A DNA stretch of 64,000 nt from Xanthomonas campestris pv. phormiicola (lineage in GTDB: Bacteria; Pseudomonadota; Gammaproteobacteria; Xanthomonadales; Xanthomonadaceae): positions 4,167,001-4,231,000 of the forward strand of contig CP102593.1 of the NCBI GenBank assembly GCA_025666215.1, in the 5' to 3' direction. Positions 35,441 to 43,686 of the stretch are shown here, in pieces. A program made the position numbers and the translations under genes. The notes beneath the pieces were generated by a model that had not been told where the DNA came from, did not search any database, and saw only the letters and a program-made list of their open reading frames with translations. Numbering within the stretch: position 1 is the first letter of the stretch; every line of letters begins with the position of its first letter.

Positions 35441-36439
35441 ATGCGCATCGGCCCCTACACGATCGAACCGAAGGTGATCCTGGCGCCGATGGCCGGGGTC
35501 ACCGACAAGCCGTTCCGGCTGCTGTGCAAGCGTCTTGGCGCCGGCCTGGCGGTGTCGGAGATGACCATTTCCGACCCGCGCTTCTGGCAGACCCGCAAGT
35601 CGCTGCAGCGCATGGACCACGCCGGCGAGCCGGACCCGGTCAGCGTGCAGATCGCCGGCACCGAGCCGCAGCAGCTGGCCGAGGCGGCGCGCTACAACGC
35701 CGACCACGGCGCGCAGCTGATCGACATCAACATGGGCTGCCCGGCGAAGAAGGTGTGCAACGCCTGGGCCGGCTCGGCGCTGATGCGCGACGAGGCGCTG
35801 GTGGCGCGCATCCTCGGCGCGGTGGTGGCCGCCTCGCCGGTGCCGGTGACGCTGAAGATCCGCACCGGCTGGGACTGCGACCACCGCAACGGCCCGGCCA
35901 TCGCGCGCATCGCCGAGGACTGCGGCATCGCCGCGCTGGCCGTGCACGGCCGCACCCGCGACCAGCACTACGGCGGGCAGGCCGAATACGCCACGATCGC
36001 GCAGATCAAGGCCGCGCTGCGCATCCCGGTGATCGCCAACGGCGACATCGATTCGCCGCACAAGGCCGCGCAGGTGCTGGCCGCCACCGGCGCCGATGCG
36101 GTGATGGTCGGCCGCGCCGCGCAGGGCCGGCCGTGGATCTTCGGCGAGATCGCGCACTACTTGGCCACTGGCGAACTGCTGCCGGCGCCGTCGCTGGCGT
36201 GCGTGCGCGACACCCTGCTCGGCCACCTGCAGGCACTGCACGAGTTCTACGGCGAGGCGCAGGGCGTGCGCATCGCGCGCAAGCACCTGGGCTGGTACGC
36301 CAGGGACCGCCCCGAGAACGCGGCATTCCGCGCCGTGGTCAACCGCGCCGAGAGCGCCGATGCGCAGCTGCGGCTGACGGCCGATTACTTCGACGCACTG
36401 ATCGCCGGCGTGTCGCCCGACCTACCCGCCGCGGCCTGA
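35441..36439 (+). CDS. dusB: tRNA-dihydrouridine synthase B
   Basis: The 332-residue FMN enzyme reduces specific uridines in tRNA D-loops. Motifs are LAPMAGVTDKPFR at the start, SVQIAGTEP, the catalytic NMGCPAKKV with Cys100, VTLKIRTGWD, VHGRTRDQHYGG and IANGDIDSP/GADAVMVGRAAQGRPWIF. The ATG at 35441 gives the family-typical MRIGPYTIEPKVILAPMAGVT; longer open sequence upstream is GC-rich shadow. In many gammaproteobacteria fis follows dusB, but here the next gene is on the other strand and fis is absent. Confidence 0.97.
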   Translation: MRIGPYTIEPKVILAPMAGVTDKPFRLLCKRLGAGLAVSEMTISDPRFWQTRKSLQRMDHAGEPDPVSVQIAGTEPQQLAEAARYNADHGAQLIDINMGCPAKKVCNAWAGSALMRDEALVARILGAVVAASPVPVTLKIRTGWDCDHRNGPAIARIAEDCGIAALAVHGRTRDQHYGGQAEYATIAQIKAALRIPVIANGDIDSPHKAAQVLAATGADAVMVGRAAQGRPWIFGEIAHYLATGELLPAPSLACVRDTLLGHLQALHEFYGEAQGVRIARKHLGWYARDRPENAAFRAVVNRAESADAQLRLTADYFDALIAGVSPDLPAAA

Positions 36440-36656
36440 GCGCCGCGGCGCAGGGCCACGCCAGGCATTCGCGGCGGGTCCCGTCCCCAGCCGTACGGCG
36501 TTCTCCGCTACCACGCAGGCGCGGCGGCTGAAACGAGCGCGCCGGTTCGGCGGCGGGCCGTTCGACCAGAGCGACGACAGCGGCAGGTGGCCCCGGCCGC
36601 ACGTGCCCAGCGGCACCCGCAAGCGGACCGGGCTGCGGCGGCGATCCCCTGGCCGC

Positions 36657-37730
36657 TCAGTGCAGCTCGGACGGCGCCGGCGCGCCGACCGGCGTCGCCG
36701 CTGCAGGTTCGGTCCAGATCCGCCGCCACATCCGCGCCAGCGCCGCGCCGATCTGCCCGCGCGCCACCGGGGCGCGATACGCGGCCTGCAGCTGGCGCGG
36801 TGCGATCGCCTGCCAGCCGTCGCCGCGCTGCCGCGCCACCGCGAAATTGAAGTTGTAGTCCGGCTCCAGGCCCATGCGCAGGTCGCTGAGCACCAGTTCG
36901 CCGTCCTTGACCTGGGCGCGCATGAAGCCGCGGTTGAACCAGCTCAGCCGCTGCACCGCCGGCAAGGCGCGCACTTCGCCCAGCGCCTGGGTGTTGGAGG
37001 GATAGCCCTGGAACCGCATCGGCCCGCGGTCGGCGACCAGCGAGCGCTCGCCGATCACATAGCCGCTCGGCGTCATCGCCACTACGCGCCACAACAGCGT
37101 GTTGAACGGCATCGGCACCGAGAAGCGCGGCGCGTGCTGCAGGCCCATCGCCGCCAGCGCGCGGTCGGCCTGGCGATCGACCAGGTGCTTGGCCAGCAGC
37201 GACCAGCCCAGGTAGGCGCTGCTCAGGATCAGCCCGGCCAGCAGCGCCTGCTGCGCCACGCGCCGCGCGCGCGCCCACCAGGCGATGGCGCAGGCCACGA
37301 TCAGCCACAGCGTGTAGCCCGGATCGATGATGAACACGCTGGACCACATCGCCGGCGGCGGCCGCAACGGCCACCACAGCTGGGTGCCGTAGACGGTGAA
37401 CGCATCCAGCAGCGGATGCGTGATCAAGGCCAGCTGCATCGCCCAGAACCAGCGGCGCGGCGCTTCGGCCACGCGGCCATGGCCGAAGCGCCGGTACAGC
37501 CACCAGATCAGCCAGCCGAGCAGCGGCAGCACGAACAGCGAATGGCTGAAGCTGCGGTGCACCGTCATCAGCGTGACCGGGTCGCGGGTCAGCGGCAGCA
37601 GGAGCAGCGAATCGAGGTCGGGCACGGTGCCGAGCGCGGCGCCGGCGAGCAACGCGGCGCGGCGGTGCGCGGCAGGCGCGATGGCGGCGGCGACGGCGCC
37701 GCCGAGCACGATCTGGGAGAGGGAATCCAT
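36657..37730 (-). CDS. YdjM-like membrane-bound metal-dependent hydrolase
   Basis: The 357-residue membrane protein has the family's N-terminal pattern MDSLSQIVLGGAVAAAIAP, GTVPDLDSL, HRSFSHSLFVLP and HPLLDAFTVYGTQLWWP, whose conserved Asp and His residues probably bind metal. It has about five membrane segments, then a soluble C-terminal domain of about 150 residues with conserved aromatic pattern. Members are annotated as putative metal-dependent hydrolases (E. coli YdjM, LexA-regulated); no substrate is known. No LexA box was evident upstream. Confidence 0.88.
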   Translation of the reverse strand: MDSLSQIVLGGAVAAAIAPAAHRRAALLAGAALGTVPDLDSLLLLPLTRDPVTLMTVHRSFSHSLFVLPLLGWLIWWLYRRFGHGRVAEAPRRWFWAMQLALITHPLLDAFTVYGTQLWWPLRPPPAMWSSVFIIDPGYTLWLIVACAIAWWARARRVAQQALLAGLILSSAYLGWSLLAKHLVDRQADRALAAMGLQHAPRFSVPMPFNTLLWRVVAMTPSGYVIGERSLVADRGPMRFQGYPSNTQALGEVRALPAVQRLSWFNRGFMRAQVKDGELVLSDLRMGLEPDYNFNFAVARQRGDGWQAIAPRQLQAAYRAPVARGQIGAALARMWRRIWTEPAAATPVGAPAPSELH

Positions 37731-37949
37731 CGGCCGATGCTAGCAGCGATGGCGCCACGGGGGCGCGGACAGTGGCGGTGCTGGTGGCGGTCGCCGTGAT
37801 TTGCTCTGCTTGCATGGCCGCAGCGGCGAGCAGTTGCAGTGCAAGCGGCAGCGGCATTTCGGCCGGGATGCCTCTTGGGCCAAGCGGAGTCATGGGAAAG
37901 CGCCGTCGCGACGGCGGCGACCCGCCAGTTCGCGGTCGGCGAAACGCAA

Positions 37950-37976
37950 AAGAAAGGCGCCCCACCGGGACGCCTT
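37950..37976 (-). terminator. Terminator downstream of the tandem secreted-protein genes
   Basis: AAGGCG (37954-37959) and CGCCTT (37971-37976) form a stem with further CCC/GGG pairing possible inside. On the minus strand it is followed by a T-rich run (TTCTTTTG). It lies about 25 nt after the stop of the distal paralogue. The rest of 37731-37949 shows nothing recognisable. Confidence 0.6.
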
Positions 37977-37999
37977 CCCTTTCCCATACGCCGCCCGGA

Positions 38000-38674
38000 T
38001 CAGAATCCTTCGAAGAAGAGGGAATGGGCATCGTCGGAGGAGGTGGCCGCCGTGGCGGGGTTTTCCGATTGGAAATAGCTGATCACATCGGCCGCGATGA
38101 CCCCCAGCCACTTCCAGAACCGCCCCTTCTTCTTCGACGTGGCGCTCTCGGCCGCGAATTGACCACTCGCGGCCGCCTGCTTGGACCAGTAACGCGTGGA
38201 GTGCCTGGCCACGCTCAGCCCGCCCAGGATCAGCGCGCCGTTCTTGGACCTGGGATCGAGTCGCGCCATGGCGTCCCGCTCCAGTTCCTCGAACTGTGCC
38301 GCCGCCGCATCCAGGTCCTCGGCGTTCTCGACGATCTGGTCGATCCTCACGATGAACGCGAATTCGTCGGCACTGAACTGCTGGCGCAGCCCGTCCAGAT
38401 TTTCCGTCAACGGCCGCGTCGGATCGATCGCATCGATGATCGGCTGCTGTGTGGCGATGAACTGCTCCAGCGGCATGCCGGGGTCGTAGCCGCACTTCTT
38501 GACCAGCAGGGTCAGGGCCTCGTCGTGCGACACGTTCAGGTCCATCAGGCAGCCGAGATACATGTTGTGCTGGATGCCTGCCTGGTCCACGGGGTTCTCG
38601 GCCGCCAGCGCGGGGAGACCGAAGGCACTGCCGACCAGCAGGGCGGCGGTTGCGACAAAGCGCTTCTTCTTCAT
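38000..38674 (-). CDS. Secreted protein of unknown function, paralogue A
   Basis: The 224-residue product has a signal peptide (MKKKRFVATAALLVGSAFG... ending PALA). The mature part starts AENPVDQAGIQHNMYLGCLMD and continues through an acidic helical region to the conserved KNGALILGGLSVARHSTRYW, then a Lys/Trp-rich segment (KKKGRFWKWLGVIAADVISYF). It is a close paralogue of the adjacent upstream gene, about 60-70% identical by eye. I chose ATG 38674 because the purine-rich AAGAGA lies 6 nt before it, against none usable for 38680. No named family recognised; the NP-D--G--HN start plus a late YW and hydrophobic segment recalls small exported proteins of Bacteroidota. Confidence 0.85.
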   Translation of the reverse strand: MKKKRFVATAALLVGSAFGLPALAAENPVDQAGIQHNMYLGCLMDLNVSHDEALTLLVKKCGYDPGMPLEQFIATQQPIIDAIDPTRPLTENLDGLRQQFSADEFAFIVRIDQIVENAEDLDAAAAQFEELERDAMARLDPRSKNGALILGGLSVARHSTRYWSKQAAASGQFAAESATSKKKGRFWKWLGVIAADVISYFQSENPATAATSSDDAHSLFFEGF

Positions 38675-38803
38675 GAGCATTCTCTTGCAATAAATGGGTG
38701 AGGTGACTCGGGTCCATGCGCAGACCTGGGCATGTGGTCACCGACGCATGGGCATGGCGCGATGCGGTGCGGATGCAGGTGGCGCATGGGGACGGTGGTC
38801 GTG

Positions 38804-39469
38804 TCAGAACACGATGTCGTAGACCGTGCTGGAGGTGGTGGCCGCGGTGACGGGGTTTTCGGTGAGCAGGAAACCGACCACGTCCGACCCGACGACGGCC
38901 AGCCATCTCCAGAACCGCCCTTTCTTCTTCGCGGTGGTGTCGCCAGCCGTGGCCTCACCGTTCTCGGCCGCGTACTCGGACCAGTAGCGGTTGGAGTGCT
39001 TGGCCACGCTCAGCCCGCCCAGGATCAGCGCGCCGTTCCTGGACCTGGGATCGAGCCGCAGCATGGCCTCCTTCTCGAGTTCCTCGAACTGCACCGCCGC
39101 GGCGTCCAGGTCCTCGGCGTTCTCGATGATCTGGTCCATCCGCACGATGAACGAGAATTCGTAGGCACTGAGCTGCTGGCGCAGCCCGGCCAGGTTTTCC
39201 GCCATCGGCCGGGTCGGGTCGACCGAGTCGACGATGGGCTGTTGCGTGGCGATGAACCGCTCCAGCGGCATGCCGGGGTCGTAGCCGCACTTCTTGACCG
39301 CGACGGTGAGGGCTTCGTCGGGCGAGGCATTGGCGTCCATCAGGCAACCGAGATACATGTTGTGCTGGATGCCTGCCTGGTCCACGGGGTTCTCGGCCGC
39401 CAGCGCGGGGGCAGCGAAGGCACCGCCGGCCAGAAGGGCGACCGTTGCGACAAGGAGCTTCTTCTCCAT
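38804..39469 (-). CDS. Secreted protein of unknown function, paralogue B
   Basis: The 221-residue product has a signal peptide (MEKKLLVATVALLAGGAF... ending PALA) and the same architecture as paralogue A: AENPVDQAGIQHNMYLGCLMD, KKCGYDPGMPLE, FATQQPI-type core, ALILGGLSVAKHSNRYW and a C-terminal KKKGRFWRWLAVVGSDVVGF. The two Cys near mature residues 19 and 37 are conserved in both copies. AGGAGA lies 6 nt before ATG 39469 and almost touches ATG 39475, favouring the former. It is upstream of paralogue A by 129 bp on the same strand, so the pair arose by tandem duplication. Function unknown. Confidence 0.86.
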   Translation of the reverse strand: MEKKLLVATVALLAGGAFAAPALAAENPVDQAGIQHNMYLGCLMDANASPDEALTVAVKKCGYDPGMPLERFIATQQPIVDSVDPTRPMAENLAGLRQQLSAYEFSFIVRMDQIIENAEDLDAAAVQFEELEKEAMLRLDPRSRNGALILGGLSVAKHSNRYWSEYAAENGEATAGDTTAKKKGRFWRWLAVVGSDVVGFLLTENPVTAATTSSTVYDIVF

Positions 39470-39840
39470 GAGCATTCTCCTGTGATGGATGGGTTGAAGG
39501 TGGCTGGGCCTCCCGACGCCGTGCGGAGGTGTTCGGGCGATGTGGCCAGCGCCGCATCGGCACGCGGCTCGATGCGGCGGTGTCAGGCTAGGCAGGCCTG
39601 CGGCGAGGCACGAGGGCGAAACCGGGTCGCCGCAGGAGCGAACCGGGTCGAATTGGCGAATCCGGGATCGGCCCCGCACCGTTGCGGACGCGCGTTCCCC
39701 GGCCTGCGGAACGGATGCCACCATCGAAGAATCAATGCGTTGCGCGGATTTGTTCCCGGTCTATACCCGCGGGCGCGCTGGCATCCGGGTCGCCACCGCT
39801 CCTACGCTGCAGGTCCCGTTTCTTCTGTTGCGAGACTCCG
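39470..39840. other. Divergent intergenic region, no gene seen
   Basis: This 371-bp gap separates paralogue B (minus) from the small secreted protein gene (plus), so it should contain promoters for both. No canonical -35/-10 pair, regulator palindrome or reading frame with credible coding character was found in it. Confidence 0.6.
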
Positions 39841-40227
39841 ATGCCTGCCTTCCGTCGCGCTGTCCATACCGCCATCGTCGTGGCCCTCCTGGCATCGCCC
39901 ATGGCCGCCCACGGCCACGAGACCCTGCCGCCCGACTGGTGCCTGGAGGAAACCCAGGAGCCGGAGATCGTCGTGAAGTTCGATTTCAACGGCAGGCAAC
40001 TGCAGGAGCTGATGGCCAAGTGCGGCGTGGTCGACCACGAGCAGCCGTACATGAACGCCCTGGAGACCATTGGCGCCTACTGCGACATCGTGGCGCCGGC
40101 GCGATCGGCGAAGCCGGTCATCCTCGGACCCGATGCCTTCCTGGCCAGGGACCACCACACCGCGTACCGCATGGAACAGGGCCTGAAAGGCGCTTGCGTG
40201 GTGTGCCCGGCCAAGCGCGGACGCTGA
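39841..40227 (+). CDS. Small secreted cysteine-containing protein, unknown function
   Basis: The 128-residue product has a signal peptide (MPAFRRAVHTAIVVALLASP... ending AAHG or HGH). The mature part of about 105 residues has five Cys (in DWCLEE, KCGVV, YCDIV and the terminal CVVCPAKRGR), suggesting disulfides or metal binding, and a VKFDFNGRQLQELMAKC segment. It is divergent from the tandem secreted paralogues and convergent with the TPR/PAS-like sensor gene 24 bp downstream. No homologous family recognised. The start is the first ATG giving a clean signal peptide. Confidence 0.75.
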   Translation: MPAFRRAVHTAIVVALLASPMAAHGHETLPPDWCLEETQEPEIVVKFDFNGRQLQELMAKCGVVDHEQPYMNALETIGAYCDIVAPARSAKPVILGPDAFLARDHHTAYRMEQGLKGACVVCPAKRGR

Positions 40228-40251
40228 GCGGCCGGCGAGGGACGCCCGCCG

Positions 40252-42438
40252 TCAGACGAGCGCGTCCCGGCGGGTGTAGGCCAGCACCGCGTCGACCCTG
40301 GCCTGCAGCGCGGCGCGCGTGTCCGCCGACAGCCCGTCGCAGTGCGCGAGCACGAAATAGGCCGAACGCAGCACATCCCGCCAGCGCGGGTTGTGCGGCA
40401 ACTTGGAGACCGCCAGATAGCGCTCCATCGCGCGTGCGCGCAGGCGGCCGTCGTCGATGTTCACGCACCAGATCCGGCTGCGCTCGGCCAGTTCCAGCCG
40501 GCCGGTCCCGGTGGCCCGTTCCCAGGTGTCGATGACCGCCAGCATGAGTTCGACCAGCGTGCGCCGGAACGCATCGCGCGCCGCAGGCGCGGCGGCGCCC
40601 TCCTCCTGCTCCGCGGCCTGCCCGGTGTCGGTAGCCGCATCGCTGCCGCGTTCCTGCAAGACGAGGACGACCAGGCCGTCGCCTCCCGGCCAGGGTTCGA
40701 GCGTCGCGATCAGCGGGCCGCCGTGCCGGGCGACGAATGCGACGCGCTGCGCCGCGCTGTCCTCCATCCGCTCCAGCGCCGACTGCAGCGCGGGACGCTC
40801 GGCTTCGGCCACGAAGGCGGAGACCGCCTGTCCCACTGGCTCGGCAGCGTCCGCGCCGCCGAGCCGAAGGCGTCCGGCGCGATTGGCGACCAGCACCTGA
40901 CCTTCGGCATCGAGCAGGCACACCGCATCCTCGCGGCTGTCGAGCAGGGTCTGCAGCAGGTTGCGATCCTCGGCCAGCGCGTCCGCCTCGCGCCGATAGC
41001 GGGCGAGTTCCTCCTCGTGGCGGATCCGCCGCGTTTCCTCCAGCAGGCGCGCGCGTTGCCGGCGCCGCTGCAGCAGCAGCCAGCCGCCAAGCGCGGCCGC
41101 AAGACCGGACACCAGTACCAGCCACAGCAGCAGCGTGCGTTGGCGCAGTTGCGCCTTGCGCAGGCTGTTCTCGCTCGCCAACTGGTCGATGGTGCGCTGC
41201 TGCTCGGCGCTCTCGAAACGGATCCGCAACCAGTCCAACTGGCGGTCGTGCTGTGCGCGCACCAGCGCTGCCGCGTCCGCGTTCGCACGCCGCAGCGTGG
41301 CGTTGGCCGCCACGGCATCGCCCGTGCTTTCCTGCAGCCGCGCCAGTTCCTCCAGCAGCGGCACCCGCACCGGATCGCCGCTGGTGGCCGATGCCAGCGC
41401 CTCGCGCAGGCGCGCCGCGGTGGCGGCGGCGTTGCCTTCGAGCCGTGTCGTCCGCGCCATCTGCAACTGCAACGCCGAAGGCAGCGGCAGCTTCCACGCG
41501 TCGGCCAGCGCCAGCGCGCTGGAACTCCAGCGCCGCGCCTGCGGCACGTCGCCCAACGCCAGCGCCGCGCGGATCAGGCCGTCATGGACCCGCAGCTCAT
41601 AGGCCCGGCGGCCCTTCTCGCGGTAGACGGCCAGGGCCTCCTGCAGCCAGGCCAGCGCCTGGCGCGTATCGCCGCTGTCGAGCGCCAGCTCTGCCATGGT
41701 CTCCTGCACATGCGCCGCCTCGATGGAGTCGCCCTTCGCGCGGTTGGCGGCGAGCGCATCGCGGTAGTAGCGCATCGCGGTGTCGGGCTCGCGCAATTCG
41801 CGATACACGTCGGCGATGTTGTTGAGCACGGATGCCGCTGCCCCGCCCTGGGCGCGCTGGATCCCGAGGCTGATCGTCATGTTGCGCAGGGCGCCGCGAA
41901 AATCGCCGAGACGGCGCAGCGCCGCGCCCACGTTGTTCAGATCGCGCGCCTCCGCCCCGCGATCGCCGAGCGCCCTGGACAGCGTGGCCGCGCACTCGAA
42001 CCGCTCGAGCGCCTGCGCAATGCGTTCGCGGCGAAAATCGAGAATGCCGCGGCGGCGCGTGAGTTCGTAGCGCAAGCGCTCGTCGCCGCCTTCGCCGATG
42101 TTTGCGTCGGCGCAATCCAGCGCCTGCTCGGCGGCCTCGAAGCGGCCAGCGTCGAGGCGGTCCCTGGCGTGCGCGAACAGCGCTTCCACCCGCGCGCCGC
42201 GCGCCGTTTCCAACGGCGAAAGCCCGGCATGCCGGACGCAAAGCGCCGCGTCCGGAAGCGTGCGCGCCACCCTGTCATCCGGGCAGCCGGACACCGTGTT
42301 TCGCGCGATCGCGGTACCGTTCGCCGCGAGCAGGATGAGCACGCAGCACAGTCCGAGTCTTGCCGGAAAGCGGGCGCATGCGGTCGTGGCGGGCGTGTGA
42401 ACGACGATGCCGGAAGAGGCCGGCGCGATCGGGTTCAT
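40252..42438 (-). CDS. Membrane TPR / PAS-like sensor protein with unassigned C-terminal domain
   Basis: The 728-residue product has a signal or first membrane segment (about 28-46) and a periplasmic TPR-like array (about 70-400; for example NNIADVYRELREPDTAMRYYRDAL and ALAWLQEALAVYREKGRRAYE). A second membrane segment lies at about 433-454, followed by a short coiled coil, a PAS-like segment (about 490-590, LDSREDAVCLLDAEGQVLVANRAG) and a conserved C-terminal block (about 635-728) with AERSRIWCVNIDDGRLRARAMERYL and NPRWRDVLRSAYFVL. I know this last block from other xanthomonad proteins but not its function. There is no kinase or GGDEF domain. ATG 42438 has GGAA 6 nt upstream; ATG 42501 is the alternative. 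Confidence 0.8.
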   Translation of the reverse strand: MNPIAPASSGIVVHTPATTACARFPARLGLCCVLILLAANGTAIARNTVSGCPDDRVARTLPDAALCVRHAGLSPLETARGARVEALFAHARDRLDAGRFEAAEQALDCADANIGEGGDERLRYELTRRRGILDFRRERIAQALERFECAATLSRALGDRGAEARDLNNVGAALRRLGDFRGALRNMTISLGIQRAQGGAAASVLNNIADVYRELREPDTAMRYYRDALAANRAKGDSIEAAHVQETMAELALDSGDTRQALAWLQEALAVYREKGRRAYELRVHDGLIRAALALGDVPQARRWSSSALALADAWKLPLPSALQLQMARTTRLEGNAAATAARLREALASATSGDPVRVPLLEELARLQESTGDAVAANATLRRANADAAALVRAQHDRQLDWLRIRFESAEQQRTIDQLASENSLRKAQLRQRTLLLWLVLVSGLAAALGGWLLLQRRRQRARLLEETRRIRHEEELARYRREADALAEDRNLLQTLLDSREDAVCLLDAEGQVLVANRAGRLRLGGADAAEPVGQAVSAFVAEAERPALQSALERMEDSAAQRVAFVARHGGPLIATLEPWPGGDGLVVLVLQERGSDAATDTGQAAEQEEGAAAPAARDAFRRTLVELMLAVIDTWERATGTGRLELAERSRIWCVNIDDGRLRARAMERYLAVSKLPHNPRWRDVLRSAYFVLAHCDGLSADTRAALQARVDAVLAYTRRDALV

Positions 42439-42867
42439 CCGATTCCACGCGGATCGCAACGACCGGCTGGACAACGCCTTCCCTGGCTTCACTTTCTCCA
42501 TGAACCCCGACGTGATCGAGATGCGACGCGCTGGCGCGGCGCCGCCGTTGGTCAGTGCGGGTAACCAGACCCGATCGTGGAGTCCTGTCCGGGTTCGCCG
42601 CTCCGAAGGAACGCAGTAGACCCGATGGAGTGCATGCCGATCAAGCGCATGCCGCGCTCATGGCCGCGGCGCGTCGATTGCGGAATGTCCATCACACCGC
42701 AATGTTCGACGTCCTTCCAGCGCACGCACCGACTGGCCAATCTGGCGGTCGGCCGCGGCGCCGCGCGCCGCCGATGCAAACGCTCGGCAAGAAGCACTCA
42801 GGTTCGGCCGCACGAGCTGCCGAAGCACACACCCCGGCACTGCGTCGTATCGCACGCACCGCTGGCG
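42439..42867. other. Intergenic region, no credible gene
   Basis: The 429-bp gap lies between the TPR/PAS-like sensor and the phosphoesterase gene. A minus-strand frame of about 45 codons (to 42552) is open here, but it has no ribosome site or coding character, and plus-strand frames are likewise unconvincing. No hairpin with a T-tract was seen. Confidence 0.5.
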
Positions 42868-43686
42868 TCAGGCCGCGCGCGGCCAGGCGCTGTGCTGCGC
42901 CAACCGCAGGCGCGGCGGCAGTTCGGTCAGCACTTCGCCGCGATGCGAGAGCAGGCGCAGGGTACCGTCGGCCTCTTCGCCGAGCGCGGTCAGGCTTTCG
43001 ACCCAGTCGCCGTCGTTGGCGTAGACCAGGCCGTCGCGCTCGAACAGGCCGGCGCGGTGCACGTGGCCGCAGACCACGCCGTCCAGGCCGCGGCGGCGCG
43101 CATCGTCCAGGCCGGCGTCGACGAAGCGCTCGATGTAGCGCTCGGCGGCGCTGCTCTGCCGCTTCAGGTAGTCGGCCAGCGACCAGTAGCGCATGCCGAA
43201 GCGGCGGCGCACGCGGTTGGTCAACTGGTTGCCGGTGAGGATGCGGTAGTACAGCCAGTCGCCGAACTTCTCCTGCAGGCCGCCGAACTGGGTGACCGCG
43301 TCGTAGTCGTCGCCATGCACCACCAGCAGCCGGCGCCCGTCGGCGGTCACGTGCACCGCGCGCCGGCGCACCTGCATCGCCGGCAGCGCCAGGCCGCAGA
43401 AGCGGCGGATCGGGCGGTCGTGGTTGCCGGGCACGTAGATCAGTTCGGTGCCGCCGCGCGCCAGCGCATGCAGCGCGTCGACCACGCGCTGGTGCGCCGC
43501 GCCCCACACCGCGCGGCGCTGCGCCATCCACCAGAAGTCGACGATATCGCCGACCAGGTACAGCTGCCTGCAATGCAGGCCGCCGAGGAAATCGGCCAGT
43601 TCGCGCGCATGGCAGTGCGGCGCGCCGAGATGCACGTCGGACACGAACACCGCCCGGCGCGGGGACAAGCTGCTCACCGTGTTCAT
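42868..43686 (-). CDS. LpxH-like metallophosphoesterase (UDP-2,3-diacylglucosamine diphosphatase family)
   Basis: The 272-residue calcineurin-like phosphoesterase has the metal motifs VSDVHLG (Asp17, His19), VGDIVDFWW, VPGNHD (87-90), VVHGDDYD and VCGHVHRAG. It belongs to the LpxH/LpxH2-like group that cleaves UDP-diacylglucosamine in lipid A synthesis. It is longer than E. coli LpxH (240) and many genomes carry such a gene in addition to true lpxH, so the substrate may be another lipid pyrophosphate. Its ATG overlaps the stop of the preceding acyltransferase gene (ATGA), implying a joint role in lipid metabolism. Confidence 0.85.
   Translation of the reverse strand: MNTVSSLSPRRAVFVSDVHLGAPHCHARELADFLGGLHCRQLYLVGDIVDFWWMAQRRAVWGAAHQRVVDALHALARGGTELIYVPGNHDRPIRRFCGLALPAMQVRRRAVHVTADGRRLLVVHGDDYDAVTQFGGLQEKFGDWLYYRILTGNQLTNRVRRRFGMRYWSLADYLKRQSSAAERYIERFVDAGLDDARRRGLDGVVCGHVHRAGLFERDGLVYANDGDWVESLTALGEEADGTLRLLSHRGEVLTELPPRLRLAQHSAWPRAA

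Noticed and set aside
42552..42797. Small minus-strand frame in the gap beside the TPR/PAS sensor
   Set aside because: No ribosome site, no coding character and no recognised homologue pattern; chance frame in GC-rich DNA.
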